64,000 nt of DNA from DATLXH01 sp035576005 (GTDB taxonomy: Bacteria > Acidobacteriota > Thermoanaerobaculia > Gp7-AA8). A program made the translations under genes and the position numbers. Positions within the stretch are counted from its first letter, which is position 1. Each line of letters begins with the position of its first letter. The notes under the pieces were generated by a model, which saw only the letters and a program-made list of their open reading frames with translations, was not told where the DNA came from and did not search any database. Positions 7,924 through 16,951 of the stretch are shown here, one piece after another. Where the stretch lies: positions 24,865 through 88,864 of the forward strand of contig DATLXH010000091.1 of assembly GCA_035576005.1 (NCBI GenBank). Direction: 5' to 3'.

Positions 7924-9300
7924 TCAGCGCCAATGTCGCAGAGCGAATGTCGCGAGCGCGAGGAAGGAAAAAAAGCCACCGACGTCCGTGAAAGTCGTCA
8001 CGAAGATCGAGGACGACACGGCAGGATCAAATCCGAGGTGCTTGAGGACCAGGGGCACCACGCCTCCAGCTACCCCGGCGATCACCATATTGACGATCAT
8101 CGCGGTCATCAGGATGAAGGCCATGATCCAGTCACCGGTCCAGGCGCCGACAATCAGCGCCGTCATCGTGCCGTTTGCCACACCATTCCCAAACCCTACG
8201 AAAAGCTCCTTCGAGATTGCCCTGAACCCATTCTCCGAGTCGACTTCGCCGAGAGCCAGCCCGCGAACGAAGACCGTGAGGGTCTGGGTCCCTGCATTCC
8301 CCCCCATTCCGGCTACCACCGGCAGGAAGGCGGCCAGGGCGGTCCACTGCTCGATGGTGCCCTGAAACGATCGAACCACCATCGAGGCAAGAAAGGCGGT
8401 CAGGAGATTCACGGCAAGCCAGGGAAATCGGTTCTTGAACGATAGCCATCCAGGCGTCGAGATCCTCTCGGCCGTGTCTACGCCGGCCAGATGCAGCAGG
8501 TCTTCCTCGGCCTGCTCCTGAATCACGTCCAGCACGTCGTCGACAGTAACGACTCCAACGAGTCGATTCTGCAGGTCAACCACGGGGACCGATAGCAGAT
8601 CGTACTTGGCTACGATCTGCGCGACTTCCTCCTCGGGTGACTCCACCGTCGTTCGCACGACGTCGTGCACCATGATCGAACGGAGCTGTGCGTCTGGCGA
8701 GGCCAGGATCAGATTCCGCAGCGACAGAACGCCCGTCAGCTGATTGTTCTCATTGACGGTGTAGACGTAAAAAAATGAATCTTTCCGGGGATAGCTCCGG
8801 ATCGCCTCGATTGCGTTGCCGACGGTGACCGAGTCTTCGAGGGCAAGGTACTGCGTCGTCATCAGCGAACCTGCAGTCTCCTCCTCTCCCTCGAGCAGCG
8901 ACTCGAGTCTCGTCCCTTCGGTATCGAGCAGAGCCAACACTCTCTCGCGTCGTTCGTCGGAGAGGGTGTCGAGCAGGTCAGCGGCATCATCCGATGCTGA
9001 AGAGCGGCAGACCGAAGCCAGCATCGCGTCGTCCAGCGCCCGGGTAACATCCTGTAGATCCTGATCATCCAGCTCCAGCAGGACTCGTCCCGCTTTGCCC
9101 GATTCCACGAGGATCGGCAGAACCTTCCTCAGATCGTCCTCGAGCAGCAGTGGGATCATCGGAGAGATGTCGGCCGGAAGCGTCTTCTCGATGATCTTCT
9201 TTACCTGAGGTACCGCGTTGTGACGCAGCAATCTCGTCACTACCTGCTGATAGGAGTGGGCGGTGGGCGACGTTGCGCGGCGCGAGATGTTGGGATTCAT
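7924..9300 (-). CDS. mgtE: MgtE-type magnesium transporter
   Basis: From ATG 9300 the protein is 458 residues, typical for MgtE. It has an N-terminal superhelical domain (about 20-135), two CBS domains (about 140-265, including VVDLQNRLVGVVTVDDV) and five C-terminal membrane helices starting near FPWLAVNLLTAFLA. The pore region shows the conserved FLPVVAGMGGNAGTQ stretch. MgtE is a Mg2+-gated inner-membrane Mg2+ channel; the N and CBS domains close the pore when internal Mg2+ is high. The frame extends to a TTG at 9372, but the extra residues do not look like MgtE. The gene is divergent from hemQ, with a long palindromic repeat in between. Confidence 0.96.
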   Translation of the reverse strand: MNPNISRRATSPTAHSYQQVVTRLLRHNAVPQVKKIIEKTLPADISPMIPLLLEDDLRKVLPILVESGKAGRVLLELDDQDLQDVTRALDDAMLASVCRSSASDDAADLLDTLSDERRERVLALLDTEGTRLESLLEGEEETAGSLMTTQYLALEDSVTVGNAIEAIRSYPRKDSFFYVYTVNENNQLTGVLSLRNLILASPDAQLRSIMVHDVVRTTVESPEEEVAQIVAKYDLLSVPVVDLQNRLVGVVTVDDVLDVIQEQAEEDLLHLAGVDTAERISTPGWLSFKNRFPWLAVNLLTAFLASMVVRSFQGTIEQWTALAAFLPVVAGMGGNAGTQTLTVFVRGLALGEVDSENGFRAISKELFVGFGNGVANGTMTALIVGAWTGDWIMAFILMTAMIVNMVIAGVAGGVVPLVLKHLGFDPAVSSSIFVTTFTDVGGFFSFLALATFALRHWR

Positions 9301-9444
9301 GGCGGCAGAGAGTGGAACTGACGGGCGAGGAGACTTCCGCTGGAAGGTAAGACATGCAGGGAACGATGGCAAGACAAATGGACTCCCCGAGGCCGGATCG
9401 ATGAGCTCACGTCGAACAAGCCTTTATCCGTCTGCTTGAGCTAA

Positions 9445-9622
9445 CCCGCATTTCTCACACTCCTTCGTGGCGAGGCGGCGGAGAGTGGCCTGGATGCGGG
9501 GCGCACGGCGATTTTGCGACGAAGGCATAGTCGACACTATGTCAAGGAGCAAAATTGCCGTGCAACGAAGCAGACAGGCCGCTATCCGTCGTCTCGCGGC
9601 GAAGGAATGTGAGAAATGCGGG
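9445..9622. repeat. Long palindromic repeat (LIR), copy 2, full length 178 bp, inverted orientation
   Basis: This copy starts CCCGCATTTCTCACACTCCT and ends GAATGTGAGAAATGCGGG. It matches copy 1 when reverse-complemented: its right arm carries the CAGACAGGCCGCTATCCG segment that is in the left arm of copy 1. The flanks are CTAA and TTAG, extending the palindrome. It sits between the divergent mgtE and hemQ genes, ending 38 bp before the hemQ start, so it must lie within or next to their promoter region. Confidence 0.9.
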
Positions 9623-9660
9623 TTAAGATCTCCCCCGTTTCACTTCAGGAGCGCGAGACC

Positions 9661-10398
9661 ATGACCACCACGATCCAACCGGAACCTGTCACCGATCAGA
9701 AAAAAGCGGCGCCGCTGGTAAGACAGTTCGTCAATTTTCTTTTCTTCCGCGTCGACCGCGCGGCTCTGCAGCTGCCGCAGGACGAACGCAACACGGCCAA
9801 GCGCGAGCTCATCGACGTGATCCAGTCATACAAGGACCGGATGATGATCCTTCCGTACTCCACCGTCGGACTCAAGACCGGAGTCGATTTCATGCTGTGG
9901 CGCATCGGCTACGAGCTGGATCCGTTCCAGACCATGGCGGGAGACATACGCCGTACCCGACTCGGGGCTCACATCGACATGCCGGCGTCGTACCTCGCCA
10001 TGACGAAGCACTCTCAATACGTCGATGAGCACGTTCACGAGGGACAGGAAGGACGGAGACTCAAGATCGTCCCAGGGGAAAGGAAATATCTGTTCGTGTA
10101 TCCCTTCGTAAAGACCAGAGACTGGTATCTGCTACCGATGACAGATCGCCAGAGAATCATGACCGAGCACATAGCGATCGGACACAAGTACCCGAAGATC
10201 AAGATCAACACAACTTACTCGTTTGGACTGGACGATCAGGATTTCGTCGTTGCATTCGAGTCAGACTCTCCCGGCGACTTTCTTGACCTCGTGCAAGAGC
10301 TCAGGGAGACCGAGTCTTCAAGGTTCACACTCCGTGACACTCCGATGTACACATGCGTCAGGAGCAGTTTTCCCGAGCTACTCGATCAGATTCTGTGA
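9661..10398 (+). CDS. hemQ: Coproheme decarboxylase HemQ (chlorite-dismutase-like)
   Basis: The protein has 245 residues from ATG 9661 and belongs to the chlorite dismutase/HemQ superfamily. Visible signatures are the YPFVKTRDWYLLP block near residue 140, followed by HIAIGHKYPKI, which holds the conserved His region that binds the haem iron, and TTYSFGLDDQDFVVAFE. In the coproporphyrin-dependent pathway HemQ converts iron-coproporphyrin III to haem b using H2O2. An earlier in-frame GTG/ATG region at 9616 lies inside the palindromic repeat, so 9661 was chosen. The chlorite-dismutase distal Arg is not seen in the usual place, so a HemQ role is favoured. Confidence 0.92.
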   Translation: MTTTIQPEPVTDQKKAAPLVRQFVNFLFFRVDRAALQLPQDERNTAKRELIDVIQSYKDRMMILPYSTVGLKTGVDFMLWRIGYELDPFQTMAGDIRRTRLGAHIDMPASYLAMTKHSQYVDEHVHEGQEGRRLKIVPGERKYLFVYPFVKTRDWYLLPMTDRQRIMTEHIAIGHKYPKIKINTTYSFGLDDQDFVVAFESDSPGDFLDLVQELRETESSRFTLRDTPMYTCVRSSFPELLDQIL

Positions 10399-10479
10399 GC
10401 TCATCACATCTCGTTGGACGCACTAAAATGTCGTCACATGGTTTCCAGTAACGATCTCCGACCATAGGACAGGACCCTG

Positions 10480-10884
10480 ATGACCACCAGCCAGCACTCG
10501 ACTCTTATCTCGGAAGCACGTCAGGCTCGCGAAAACGCCTCGGCACCTTTCTCGAAATTCAAGGTGGGAGCCGCGTTGCAGACTTCTGGCGGCAAGGTTT
10601 TCCACGGCTGCAACGTCGAAAATTGTTCTTATGGTCTCACCGTCTGCGCGGAGAGGGTGGCACTCCTCTCAGCACTGGCGGCCGGCGAGCGATCGTTCAG
10701 CGCCGTGGCAGTCATGACTCAAAGCGAGGAGCCTTCGACTCCGTGCGGCCCGTGCCGCCAGTTGCTGTGGGAGTACTGCGGTGACATTGACGTGATTCTC
10801 TCCAACCTCGCCGGTAAGACCACGGTCTACAAATTGTCCGAGCTTTTTCCGCACCCATTCGCGTTCAGTCTGGATGCGCCCTGA
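10480..10884 (+). CDS. cdd: Cytidine deaminase
   Basis: The protein is 134 residues, the normal length of a tetrameric cytidine deaminase. It deaminates cytidine and deoxycytidine to uridine and deoxyuridine for pyrimidine salvage. The zinc site is intact: CNVENCSYGLTVCAERVA contains the Cys-Ala-Glu with the catalytic Glu, and STPCGPCRQLLWEY supplies the two further Cys ligands. The substrate-binding FSKFKVGAAL-type segment appears as FSKFKVGAALQT. It lies 81 bp after hemQ on the same strand and 75 bp before a nucleoside-type amidohydrolase, so it may be in a salvage cluster. Confidence 0.96.
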   Translation: MTTSQHSTLISEARQARENASAPFSKFKVGAALQTSGGKVFHGCNVENCSYGLTVCAERVALLSALAAGERSFSAVAVMTQSEEPSTPCGPCRQLLWEYCGDIDVILSNLAGKTTVYKLSELFPHPFAFSLDAP

Positions 10885-10959
10885 ACAGAACATCGCTCTC
10901 ACTCTCTGACTCATGTCAGGGCCTTGAGGTCTACAGCAAGCCGCGGGATCGTCGTTGAT

Positions 10960-12390
10960 ATGAAGAGCTCCTCCACGAACAGCAGTGTCATCTCGAGTTC
11001 CCTCATCCTGGCAGCGCTTCTCCACATTTCATGCGCCACCAGCCCTTCCCCTCGCAGCTCAGGTGAGGTCATCGACACCCTGATCTCGAACGGCACGATC
11101 CTGACCATGGCTGGCCCAACCCTGGAGTCCGGGTCAGTCGCCATCCGAAATGGAGAGATCGTCGCCGTGGGGCCCTCGGCGGAGATTGATTTCCGTTTCA
11201 ACGCGCGAACGGTGCTGGACGCGCGAGGGATGGCTGTCATGCCGGGCTTCGTGAATGCTCACTCGCACGTGCCCATGACCCTGTTCCGTGGAATCGCGGA
11301 CGACAGAGATCTGATGGAATGGCTTACGAAATTCATCTTCCCTGCCGAGGCGAAGAACGTTGATCGCGAATTCGTGAAATGGGGTACGCGGCTGGCAGCG
11401 GCCGAGATGATTCGCACCGGCACGACGACGTTCGCCGACATGTACTACTTCGAGGCGGACATTGCCCGCGAGGTCCGAGCGGCAGGCATGCGCGGAGTCC
11501 TTGGCGAAACTATGATCGACTTCCCCGCCCCCGACAACAAGACGTGGATCGAGGCAGTAGCTTACGTGCGCCGATTTGTTGAAGAGTTCAAAGGTGATCC
11601 GTTGATCACCCCGGCACTTGCTCCGCACGCGCCGTTCACCGTGTCCAGAGAACACTTGAAGGAAGTACGCAGCCTCGCCACGGAGCTGGGAGTCCCCATC
11701 CTGATCCACGTCTCCGAGACCGCGGATGAGCTCAGGCAGGTCGCGGAACGCTCAGGCGGAATGACGCCCGGCCAGTACCTGGAATCGATCGGGTTCCTCG
11801 GCGAGGATGTCGTGGCCGCTCATGGAGTCTGGCTCACTCCCGATGAGATAAAACTTTTCGCGAAACGCGGCACCAGCGTCGTTCACAACCCTGAGAGCAA
11901 CATGATGCTGGCGTCGGGTGTCGCGCCGGTCATCGAGATGCGCTCCGCCGGGGTCAAGGTCGGGCTCGGGACTGACGGTCCGGCCGGCTCCAACAATAAC
12001 CTCGACATGATCGAAGAGATGGCCAGTGCTGCCCGCCTTCATAAGATCACAAACAAAGATCCGAAGGCTCTCTCGGCGCGCGCTGTGTTAGAGATGGCAA
12101 CAATCGGCGGGGCGCGGGCGTTGGGGCTCGACAAGCGGGTGGGAACGCTGGAAGTAGGCAAACGTGCCGATATCGCTGTCATCGACCTTCGCAAACCATC
12201 CATTCAGCCCGTCTACTCGGCCGAATCCGCGATCGTGTACGCAGCGTCGGGCGACGACGTTCATTCAACGATGGTCGACGGCAGGTTCCTCATGCGTGAT
12301 CGCAAGCTTTTGACTCTGAATGTGCCCGAAGTCCTGGCAAAGGCCGAGGAGTATCGGGTCAGAATCAAGGCGAGTCTCAGTAGTCCGTAG
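10960..12390 (+). CDS. Lipoprotein amidohydrolase (TRZ/ATZ/MtaD-like deaminase family)
   Basis: The C-terminal 430 residues form a metal-dependent amidohydrolase close to SAH/5'-methylthioadenosine and guanine-type deaminases. Visible metal motifs are NAHSHVPMT (His-x-His), HAPFTVS, IHVSETADE, VVHNPESNMML and GLGTDGPAGSNNNLDM with the catalytic Asp. The N-terminus from ATG 10960 is a lipoprotein signal ending LLHISC, with Cys followed by ATSPSP, so the enzyme is predicted to be exported and lipid-anchored. That is unusual, because these deaminases are normally cytoplasmic. The frame starts at a TTG at 10924, but 10960 gives the signal peptide. The exact substrate (adenosine-type, guanine or triazine analogue) cannot be read from sequence. 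Confidence 0.9.
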   Translation: MKSSSTNSSVISSSLILAALLHISCATSPSPRSSGEVIDTLISNGTILTMAGPTLESGSVAIRNGEIVAVGPSAEIDFRFNARTVLDARGMAVMPGFVNAHSHVPMTLFRGIADDRDLMEWLTKFIFPAEAKNVDREFVKWGTRLAAAEMIRTGTTTFADMYYFEADIAREVRAAGMRGVLGETMIDFPAPDNKTWIEAVAYVRRFVEEFKGDPLITPALAPHAPFTVSREHLKEVRSLATELGVPILIHVSETADELRQVAERSGGMTPGQYLESIGFLGEDVVAAHGVWLTPDEIKLFAKRGTSVVHNPESNMMLASGVAPVIEMRSAGVKVGLGTDGPAGSNNNLDMIEEMASAARLHKITNKDPKALSARAVLEMATIGGARALGLDKRVGTLEVGKRADIAVIDLRKPSIQPVYSAESAIVYAASGDDVHSTMVDGRFLMRDRKLLTLNVPEVLAKAEEYRVRIKASLSSP

Positions 12391-12457
12391 CGAACACGGC
12401 GACCCGCAAGCCCGGTGTGGCGGCAGCGCGCTTGATGCCGGATGGGAACAGCACGTC

Positions 12458-13648
12458 CTACAAAAGCACAGGTGACTCGTTCGGCTTTCCTTCGACGAAA
12501 CGGCTCGGTCGTAGCGCGCGGGCGTCGAAGGACGAACGGCCGTCCAGAATCATTTCCGCCAGGATCTGTCCAATGGCCGGCGAGTGCATAACACCGTGTC
12601 CCGAAGAACCGTTGGCAAGGAACAGGTTACTGCCTTCCTCCGACAATCCCAGGATCGCGTGATGATCGGGAGTCATCTCATAGAGCCCTGACCAGCCATC
12701 CTGCTTTCTCACGGGTACATTCGCCAGCCGCGGGATTCTCTCTGCCGCGAGACGCACGACTTCAGCCAGCCATCGCCCGTCAGGATCGGCGTCAAACGGT
12801 TTTCCTCTCAGCATGACCGGCTCCGCAGACGGCGGCTGCGGAAGCAGAAGCAGAACGCGGCCATCCCGGACCCGGAGATGAAAACCGTCCACCGTGAAGA
12901 TGGTCATCGGCATCGCCTCCGGAAGCAGATCCGTCGGAGCCGTGACGGCTACCTGCCGCCGCAAAGGTACGACTGGAAGAGCGATGCCAGCGAGTCTCGC
13001 AACATCGGCAGCCCAGGCCCCTGCAGCATTGACGAAGATGGACGCGGAAATCGCACCTTTGTTCGTAGTCAGCCCGGCAATGCGGCGGCTGCCATCGTCG
13101 ATCTCGAACTGCTGGATCTCTTCTCCGAAACAGGTTCGCACTCCCATCCGTGACGCGTCATCGAGGTATCCTCGGAGGATCCCCATCGGCGAGAGAAATC
13201 CGTCGGTCGGGCAAAAGACTCCTCCAATCATCTCCGTTTCCGCAATAGCAGGATTGATTCGACGAACCTCGGATTCCTCGATGATTCTGGCTTCCACGAG
13301 GCCTGATAGCTGCTGTAAAGTGTTAGCTTCTGACAATATGCGAAGCTCATCTTCGCTACCGGCAATGAAAAGGTACCCATCCTGACGGAAACCAGCGTCT
13401 CCGTGAGTCTCCTCGGTGAATCGGAGCAACTTCTCCCGCGAAAGGAGGGAGAGACGGACATTGACCTCCGAACCGAACTGCGCACGGAAGCCACCGGTCG
13501 CGCGAGCCGTGCTTCCTGCGCCTGCAGCGTCACCGCGATCCAGCACCAGCACGTTGGTGCAGCCACGTTGAGCGAGGTGCCAGGCGATGCTGGCGCCGAT
13601 CACGCCCGCTCCAATGATCGCGACATCGGCGGTTCGACGACCGGTCAC
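12458..13648 (-). CDS. FAD-dependent oxidoreductase (DAO family, sarcosine-oxidase/D-amino-acid-dehydrogenase-like)
   Basis: The 396-residue protein has an N-terminal dinucleotide-binding motif AIIGAGVIGASIAWHL, followed by an ARATGGFRAQ segment near residue 50 that is common in the sarcosine oxidase beta/glycine oxidase branch. The C-terminal FAD-binding stretch reads FLANGSSGHGVMHSPAIG. Such enzymes oxidise secondary or D-amines such as sarcosine, glycine, proline or hydroxyproline. Nothing here fixes the substrate, and no subunits of a heterotetrameric oxidase lie nearby. The start codon is GTG at 13648. The gene converges on the lipoprotein amidohydrolase, with only 67 bp between them. 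Confidence 0.9.
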   Translation of the reverse strand: MTGRRTADVAIIGAGVIGASIAWHLAQRGCTNVLVLDRGDAAGAGSTARATGGFRAQFGSEVNVRLSLLSREKLLRFTEETHGDAGFRQDGYLFIAGSEDELRILSEANTLQQLSGLVEARIIEESEVRRINPAIAETEMIGGVFCPTDGFLSPMGILRGYLDDASRMGVRTCFGEEIQQFEIDDGSRRIAGLTTNKGAISASIFVNAAGAWAADVARLAGIALPVVPLRRQVAVTAPTDLLPEAMPMTIFTVDGFHLRVRDGRVLLLLPQPPSAEPVMLRGKPFDADPDGRWLAEVVRLAAERIPRLANVPVRKQDGWSGLYEMTPDHHAILGLSEEGSNLFLANGSSGHGVMHSPAIGQILAEMILDGRSSFDARALRPSRFVEGKPNESPVLL

Positions 13649-13896
13649 CGTGGATCCCGTTCGTTGAGCGACCGTTGTGGAAAACGCTTCATCGCCGTGA
13701 TTCTAACCTCGCCGCACAGAGGCGACTTTGCTTCCTCTCCCGAGGGAAAGGGAAAGCACGAAACCTGCTGCGCTATCGGAACAGTGGCGGTCCTGTGGAA
13801 TCTGGCGCGATCGAAGCTGCTTCTGATCGAAGCCGCAGCGGGTGCGCCTCTCGAGCACAAACCGCGGAAAATTCAATCGATCATCGGACTCTCAAG

Positions 13897-14706
13897 ATGA
13901 AACGCATTCTCCTGACAGTCGTAATCTCCCTGCTCTCTGCGGCGACGATCTCAGCTCACGACTTCTGGATCGAACCATCCACGTTCCATCCCCAGGTAGG
14001 ATCGACGGTCCACGTCCGACTGAGAGTCGGGGAAAACTACCTTGGAGATCTGGTTCCAAGAATCCCGGAGGCAAAGCTCGAAAAGTTCACTGCTGTCAGT
14101 GCTGCCGGCAGCGAGCAAATCGAAGGAATCGAGGGCAAGGACCCTGCCGGCTTTGTCGCCATCGAGAAACCGGGACTCCATTTGATCGGATATCAGAACA
14201 AACCTAACTTCGTGCAGCTGACTCCGGACAAGCTGGAAAAGTATTACTCAGAGGAAGGAATCGAGTTCATCCGCGACGAGCGGATGAGGCGTGGTGAGGC
14301 TTCGAAGCCATGGCGCGAGATTTTTTCGCGCTGCGCCAAGTCGCTGCTCTGGACAGGCAAAGGCTCTACCGCTGCCTGGAAGCACAGGTTCGGAATGCCG
14401 CTGGAACTCATCCCGGAGAAGAATCCGTACGTCATCGGCGCGAACTCAACACTTCCAATTCAATTGCTGCATCGCGGCAAGCCCCTCAAGGGAGCTCTCG
14501 TTGTAGCGATTCCCCGCTCACAGCCAAAGCAACGTCTGAGTGCGCGCTCAGGGAAAGATGGTCGCGTGAGCTTCAAACTGCCTCGAGGAGGAGAGTGGCT
14601 CATCAAAGCCGTCCACGTCGTGCGGGCACCTGTCGGAGCCGAAGGGGACTGGGAGAGCTTCTGGGCGTCACTCACATTCGATCTGGCGACATCGACAAAG
14701 AACTAG
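13897..14706 (+). CDS. DUF4198-family periplasmic protein
   Basis: From ATG 13897 the protein is 269 residues with an N-terminal signal peptide (KRILLTVVISLLSAATISA, cut before HDFWIEPSTF). HDFW at the mature N-terminus is the hallmark of the DUF4198 family, whose members are linked to transition-metal (Co/Ni) uptake and lie near TonB receptors or HupE/CbtA-type permeases. The C-terminal part has an Ig-like fold pattern, including LPIQLLHRGKPLKGALV. The frame is open 222 bp further upstream, but that stretch looks like intergenic hairpin DNA. It is followed after 3 bp by a HupE/UreJ-type membrane protein, so the two are almost certainly co-transcribed. Confidence 0.88.
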   Translation: MKRILLTVVISLLSAATISAHDFWIEPSTFHPQVGSTVHVRLRVGENYLGDLVPRIPEAKLEKFTAVSAAGSEQIEGIEGKDPAGFVAIEKPGLHLIGYQNKPNFVQLTPDKLEKYYSEEGIEFIRDERMRRGEASKPWREIFSRCAKSLLWTGKGSTAAWKHRFGMPLELIPEKNPYVIGANSTLPIQLLHRGKPLKGALVVAIPRSQPKQRLSARSGKDGRVSFKLPRGGEWLIKAVHVVRAPVGAEGDWESFWASLTFDLATSTKN

Positions 14707-14709
14707 TGA

Positions 14710-15849
14710 ATGCCTGATCCGACGCGAACCAACCTGGCCCTCGGCGCACGGCAGCTCCCCCTGGCGATCTTTCTCCTCACGAACTTCGCGATCATTTCTC
14801 AACTCCCGGCGCATGAAATCGGCTCGGCCCAGGTGACTGCGAGCTTTTCGCAGGAACGAACCTACATTGTCGATCTGACGATCGATGCCTCCACGCTGCT
14901 CGCCCGTCTGGAAGATCTGGCAGGCGAAGACCGATCCTCGAACCTGAACGCCGTCGAGCTGGAAAAACGAATCACGCTGAAGACTCCTTTACTGCTCGAA
15001 AAAGCTCACGTTCAATTCGATGGAAAACGTGTTGCTCCACTCTTCGAGTACATCGCAGCGAGCTCGGATCACGTATCCGAGGGAGACGTCGTTGAGGCGG
15101 TGCTTCGGTTCTCGGGTCCAATCCCGGCAGGTGCGCAGAGCTTCAGCTGGAAGTACGACCTGTCCTACGGCTCTTATGCCTTGACGCTCCGAAACGAGCA
15201 GGATCCTCAACCTGTCCGGCAATGGGTCGAAGGCGACGCGGTCAGCGTTCCCTTCCAGCTCGCCACAAAGACCCGTCCCCTTTCTCGAGCTCGGACCGCG
15301 AAGCTCTATCTCAAGCTGGGATTCACGCACATTATCCCGAAAGGCCTCGATCACATCCTCTTCGTGATCGGAATCTTTCTTCTCAGCACGCGACTGGGAG
15401 CTGTCCTGGCTCAGGTAACAGCATTCACCCTCGCTCACTCCATCACGCTGGCTCTCACGATCTACGGAATCGTCTCGCTCTCACCTCAGATTGTGGAGCC
15501 GGCCATCGCGATCTCGATCGCATACATCGGAGTGGAAAACATCCTCACTCGCACGATGAGCCGGTGGCGTGTAGCGCTTGTCTTTGCTTTCGGTCTCCTG
15601 CATGGAATGGGTTTCGCCGGCGTCCTCAGTGAGCTCGGTCTGCCGCGCTCCGAATTCGTCACCGCGTTGATCTCTTTCAACGTCGGAGTCGAACTAGGCC
15701 AGCTCGCCGTCATCGCGCTTGCGTTTCTCCTGGTGGCATCGTGGGCCAGGAAGAAGCCATGGTACCGGGCACGCGTAGTCGTTCCCCTTTCGGTTCTCAT
15801 TGCCCTCACAGGTGCTTACTGGACCGTCGCGCGCATCCAGGGCCTCTAG
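14710..15849 (+). CDS. HupE/UreJ-type membrane protein with long periplasmic N-terminal domain
   Basis: The protein is 379 residues. After a signal or first helix (LPLAIFLLTNFAIISQL) comes a periplasmic domain of about 165 residues, then six membrane helices forming the HupE/UreJ_2 domain. The family signature GLDHILFVIGIFLLS, with the conserved His and Asp, is near residue 215, followed by FTLAHSITLAL and FAFGLLHGMGFAGVL, whose His residues are candidate metal ligands. Family members are proposed or shown to move Ni or Co. The adjacent DUF4198 gene supports a metal-uptake pair. The stop codon TAG is immediately followed by, or shared with, the palindromic repeat at 15850. Confidence 0.9.
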   Translation: MPDPTRTNLALGARQLPLAIFLLTNFAIISQLPAHEIGSAQVTASFSQERTYIVDLTIDASTLLARLEDLAGEDRSSNLNAVELEKRITLKTPLLLEKAHVQFDGKRVAPLFEYIAASSDHVSEGDVVEAVLRFSGPIPAGAQSFSWKYDLSYGSYALTLRNEQDPQPVRQWVEGDAVSVPFQLATKTRPLSRARTAKLYLKLGFTHIIPKGLDHILFVIGIFLLSTRLGAVLAQVTAFTLAHSITLALTIYGIVSLSPQIVEPAIAISIAYIGVENILTRTMSRWRVALVFAFGLLHGMGFAGVLSELGLPRSEFVTALISFNVGVELGQLAVIALAFLLVASWARKKPWYRARVVVPLSVLIALTGAYWTVARIQGL

Positions 15850-16125
15850 TCCGCATTTCTCACAGACCTTCGCCGCGAGGTGGCCGAGAGCGGCCTGGAT
15901 GCGAGGCGCACGACGGTTTCGCGACGAGAGCATAGTTGACACTGTGTCGCGAGCAACCGGGGCGGGTGTAGGGACGCAGGGCCTGCGTCCGGCACCCAGA
16001 CATTCGCATCAGGAATTCTGCATCCCGGCATGAACCCTCGTCCCAAGCGATGGCCGACAACAATCTTCTCGGTCAGGGACAGGGTACCGGACGCACGCCG
16101 TGCGTCCCTACGCTCGCATCCTGTG
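15850..16125. repeat. Composite palindromic repeat (LIR variant), copy 3, about 276 bp
   Basis: The first 105 bp are a LIR arm and centre (TCCGCATTTCTCACAGACCT to the GACACTGTGTC region). After GAGCAACC, a different segment of about 150 bp follows, beginning GGGGCGGGTGTAGGGACGCA and ending GCGTCCCTACGCTCGCAT. That inner segment has hairpin-forming ends (GACGCAGGGCCTGCGTC and GACGCACGCCGTGCGTC). The whole composite recurs inverted at 41641-41928. Here the distal end stops at CTGTG instead of running on to the final terminus, so the copy is truncated. It begins right at the HupE stop codon and fills most of the 500-bp gap before the next prepilin. The rest of the gap (16126-16349) shows no gene. 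Confidence 0.82.
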
Positions 16126-16349
16126 CGCTCAAAGCGTTGCCGGGCAAGTTTTTTTTACACATCTGGCGTGGGCTGTCGACATTCAACCTGTCTAGTTGCA
16201 GATACTTACGCTTAACCCACGCTCGGGCCGTCTCCTTGAAACCTACCGTCAGCGAGGCTGATTCAGCAGACGAGTTTCTGGCTCTCTTCTGTCGAACGGT
16301 TCTCTCGAGTCCGCTATCGGACGCTGACCAAAGTGAGGAGACAATCGTG

Positions 16350-16946
16350 ATGAAAGAACGATCGCACAGTTCGGGATTTTCGCTCCCTGAGATTCTTACG
16401 GTAGTTGCCATTCTCGGCTCGTTTGTCGCGCTGGCTCTCCCCAACCTGCGCGCGATGACAAGCCTCAATGCGTTGAACGCCGCTACCGCGGAAATACGTG
16501 GCCTTTTTCACCTGGCCCGCTCGAAGGCCATCAGCAGGCAGCGAAATACCGCAATCAAGTTCGTTTCGGTGAACGGTCGCTGGACCTGGTCGCTGTATCA
16601 GGACGGCGACTGGGACGGAGTCCGCAATGACGACATTGTCTCCAGAGTCGACCAGCGTCTCGCAGGCCCCCACGAGCTGCTGGGGGGAAGCCGGGAGATC
16701 CGGGTCGGCATCGCCTCTCCAGATCTGCCCGATCCTGACAGTGGTGAGAGGCTCGGCAGTTCGAGCCCCGTCAGGTTCAATCGATCGACCCTTTGCTCCT
16801 TCTCTCAAATCGGGAGCGGGACAGCGGGCTCGATCTTTCTCACAAACCTCAGGGGCGACGCGTATGTCGTGAGAGTCTTCGGGTCAACGGGCCGGATTCG
16901 GTCCATGCGATTCAACAACGCGCAGCGTCGTTGGGAGAGACGGTGA
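16350..16946 (+). CDS. GspH/FimT-type minor pseudopilin
   Basis: From ATG 16350, with a good GTGAGGAG ribosome site 9 bases upstream, the protein is 198 residues. The leader ends SSG and is cut before FSLPEILTVVAILGSFVALALP, with Glu at +5. The next segment, IRGLFHLARSKAISRQRNTAIKF, is the GspH/FimT domain signature, and the C-terminus has short beta strands with FNRSTLCSFSQIGSGTAGSIF. Such proteins prime type IV pilus or type II secretion filaments. It stands alone between two palindromic repeats, so its operon partners are not visible here. Confidence 0.88.
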   Translation: MKERSHSSGFSLPEILTVVAILGSFVALALPNLRAMTSLNALNAATAEIRGLFHLARSKAISRQRNTAIKFVSVNGRWTWSLYQDGDWDGVRNDDIVSRVDQRLAGPHELLGGSREIRVGIASPDLPDPDSGERLGSSSPVRFNRSTLCSFSQIGSGTAGSIFLTNLRGDAYVVRVFGSTGRIRSMRFNNAQRRWERR

Positions 16947-16951
16947 GCGAG

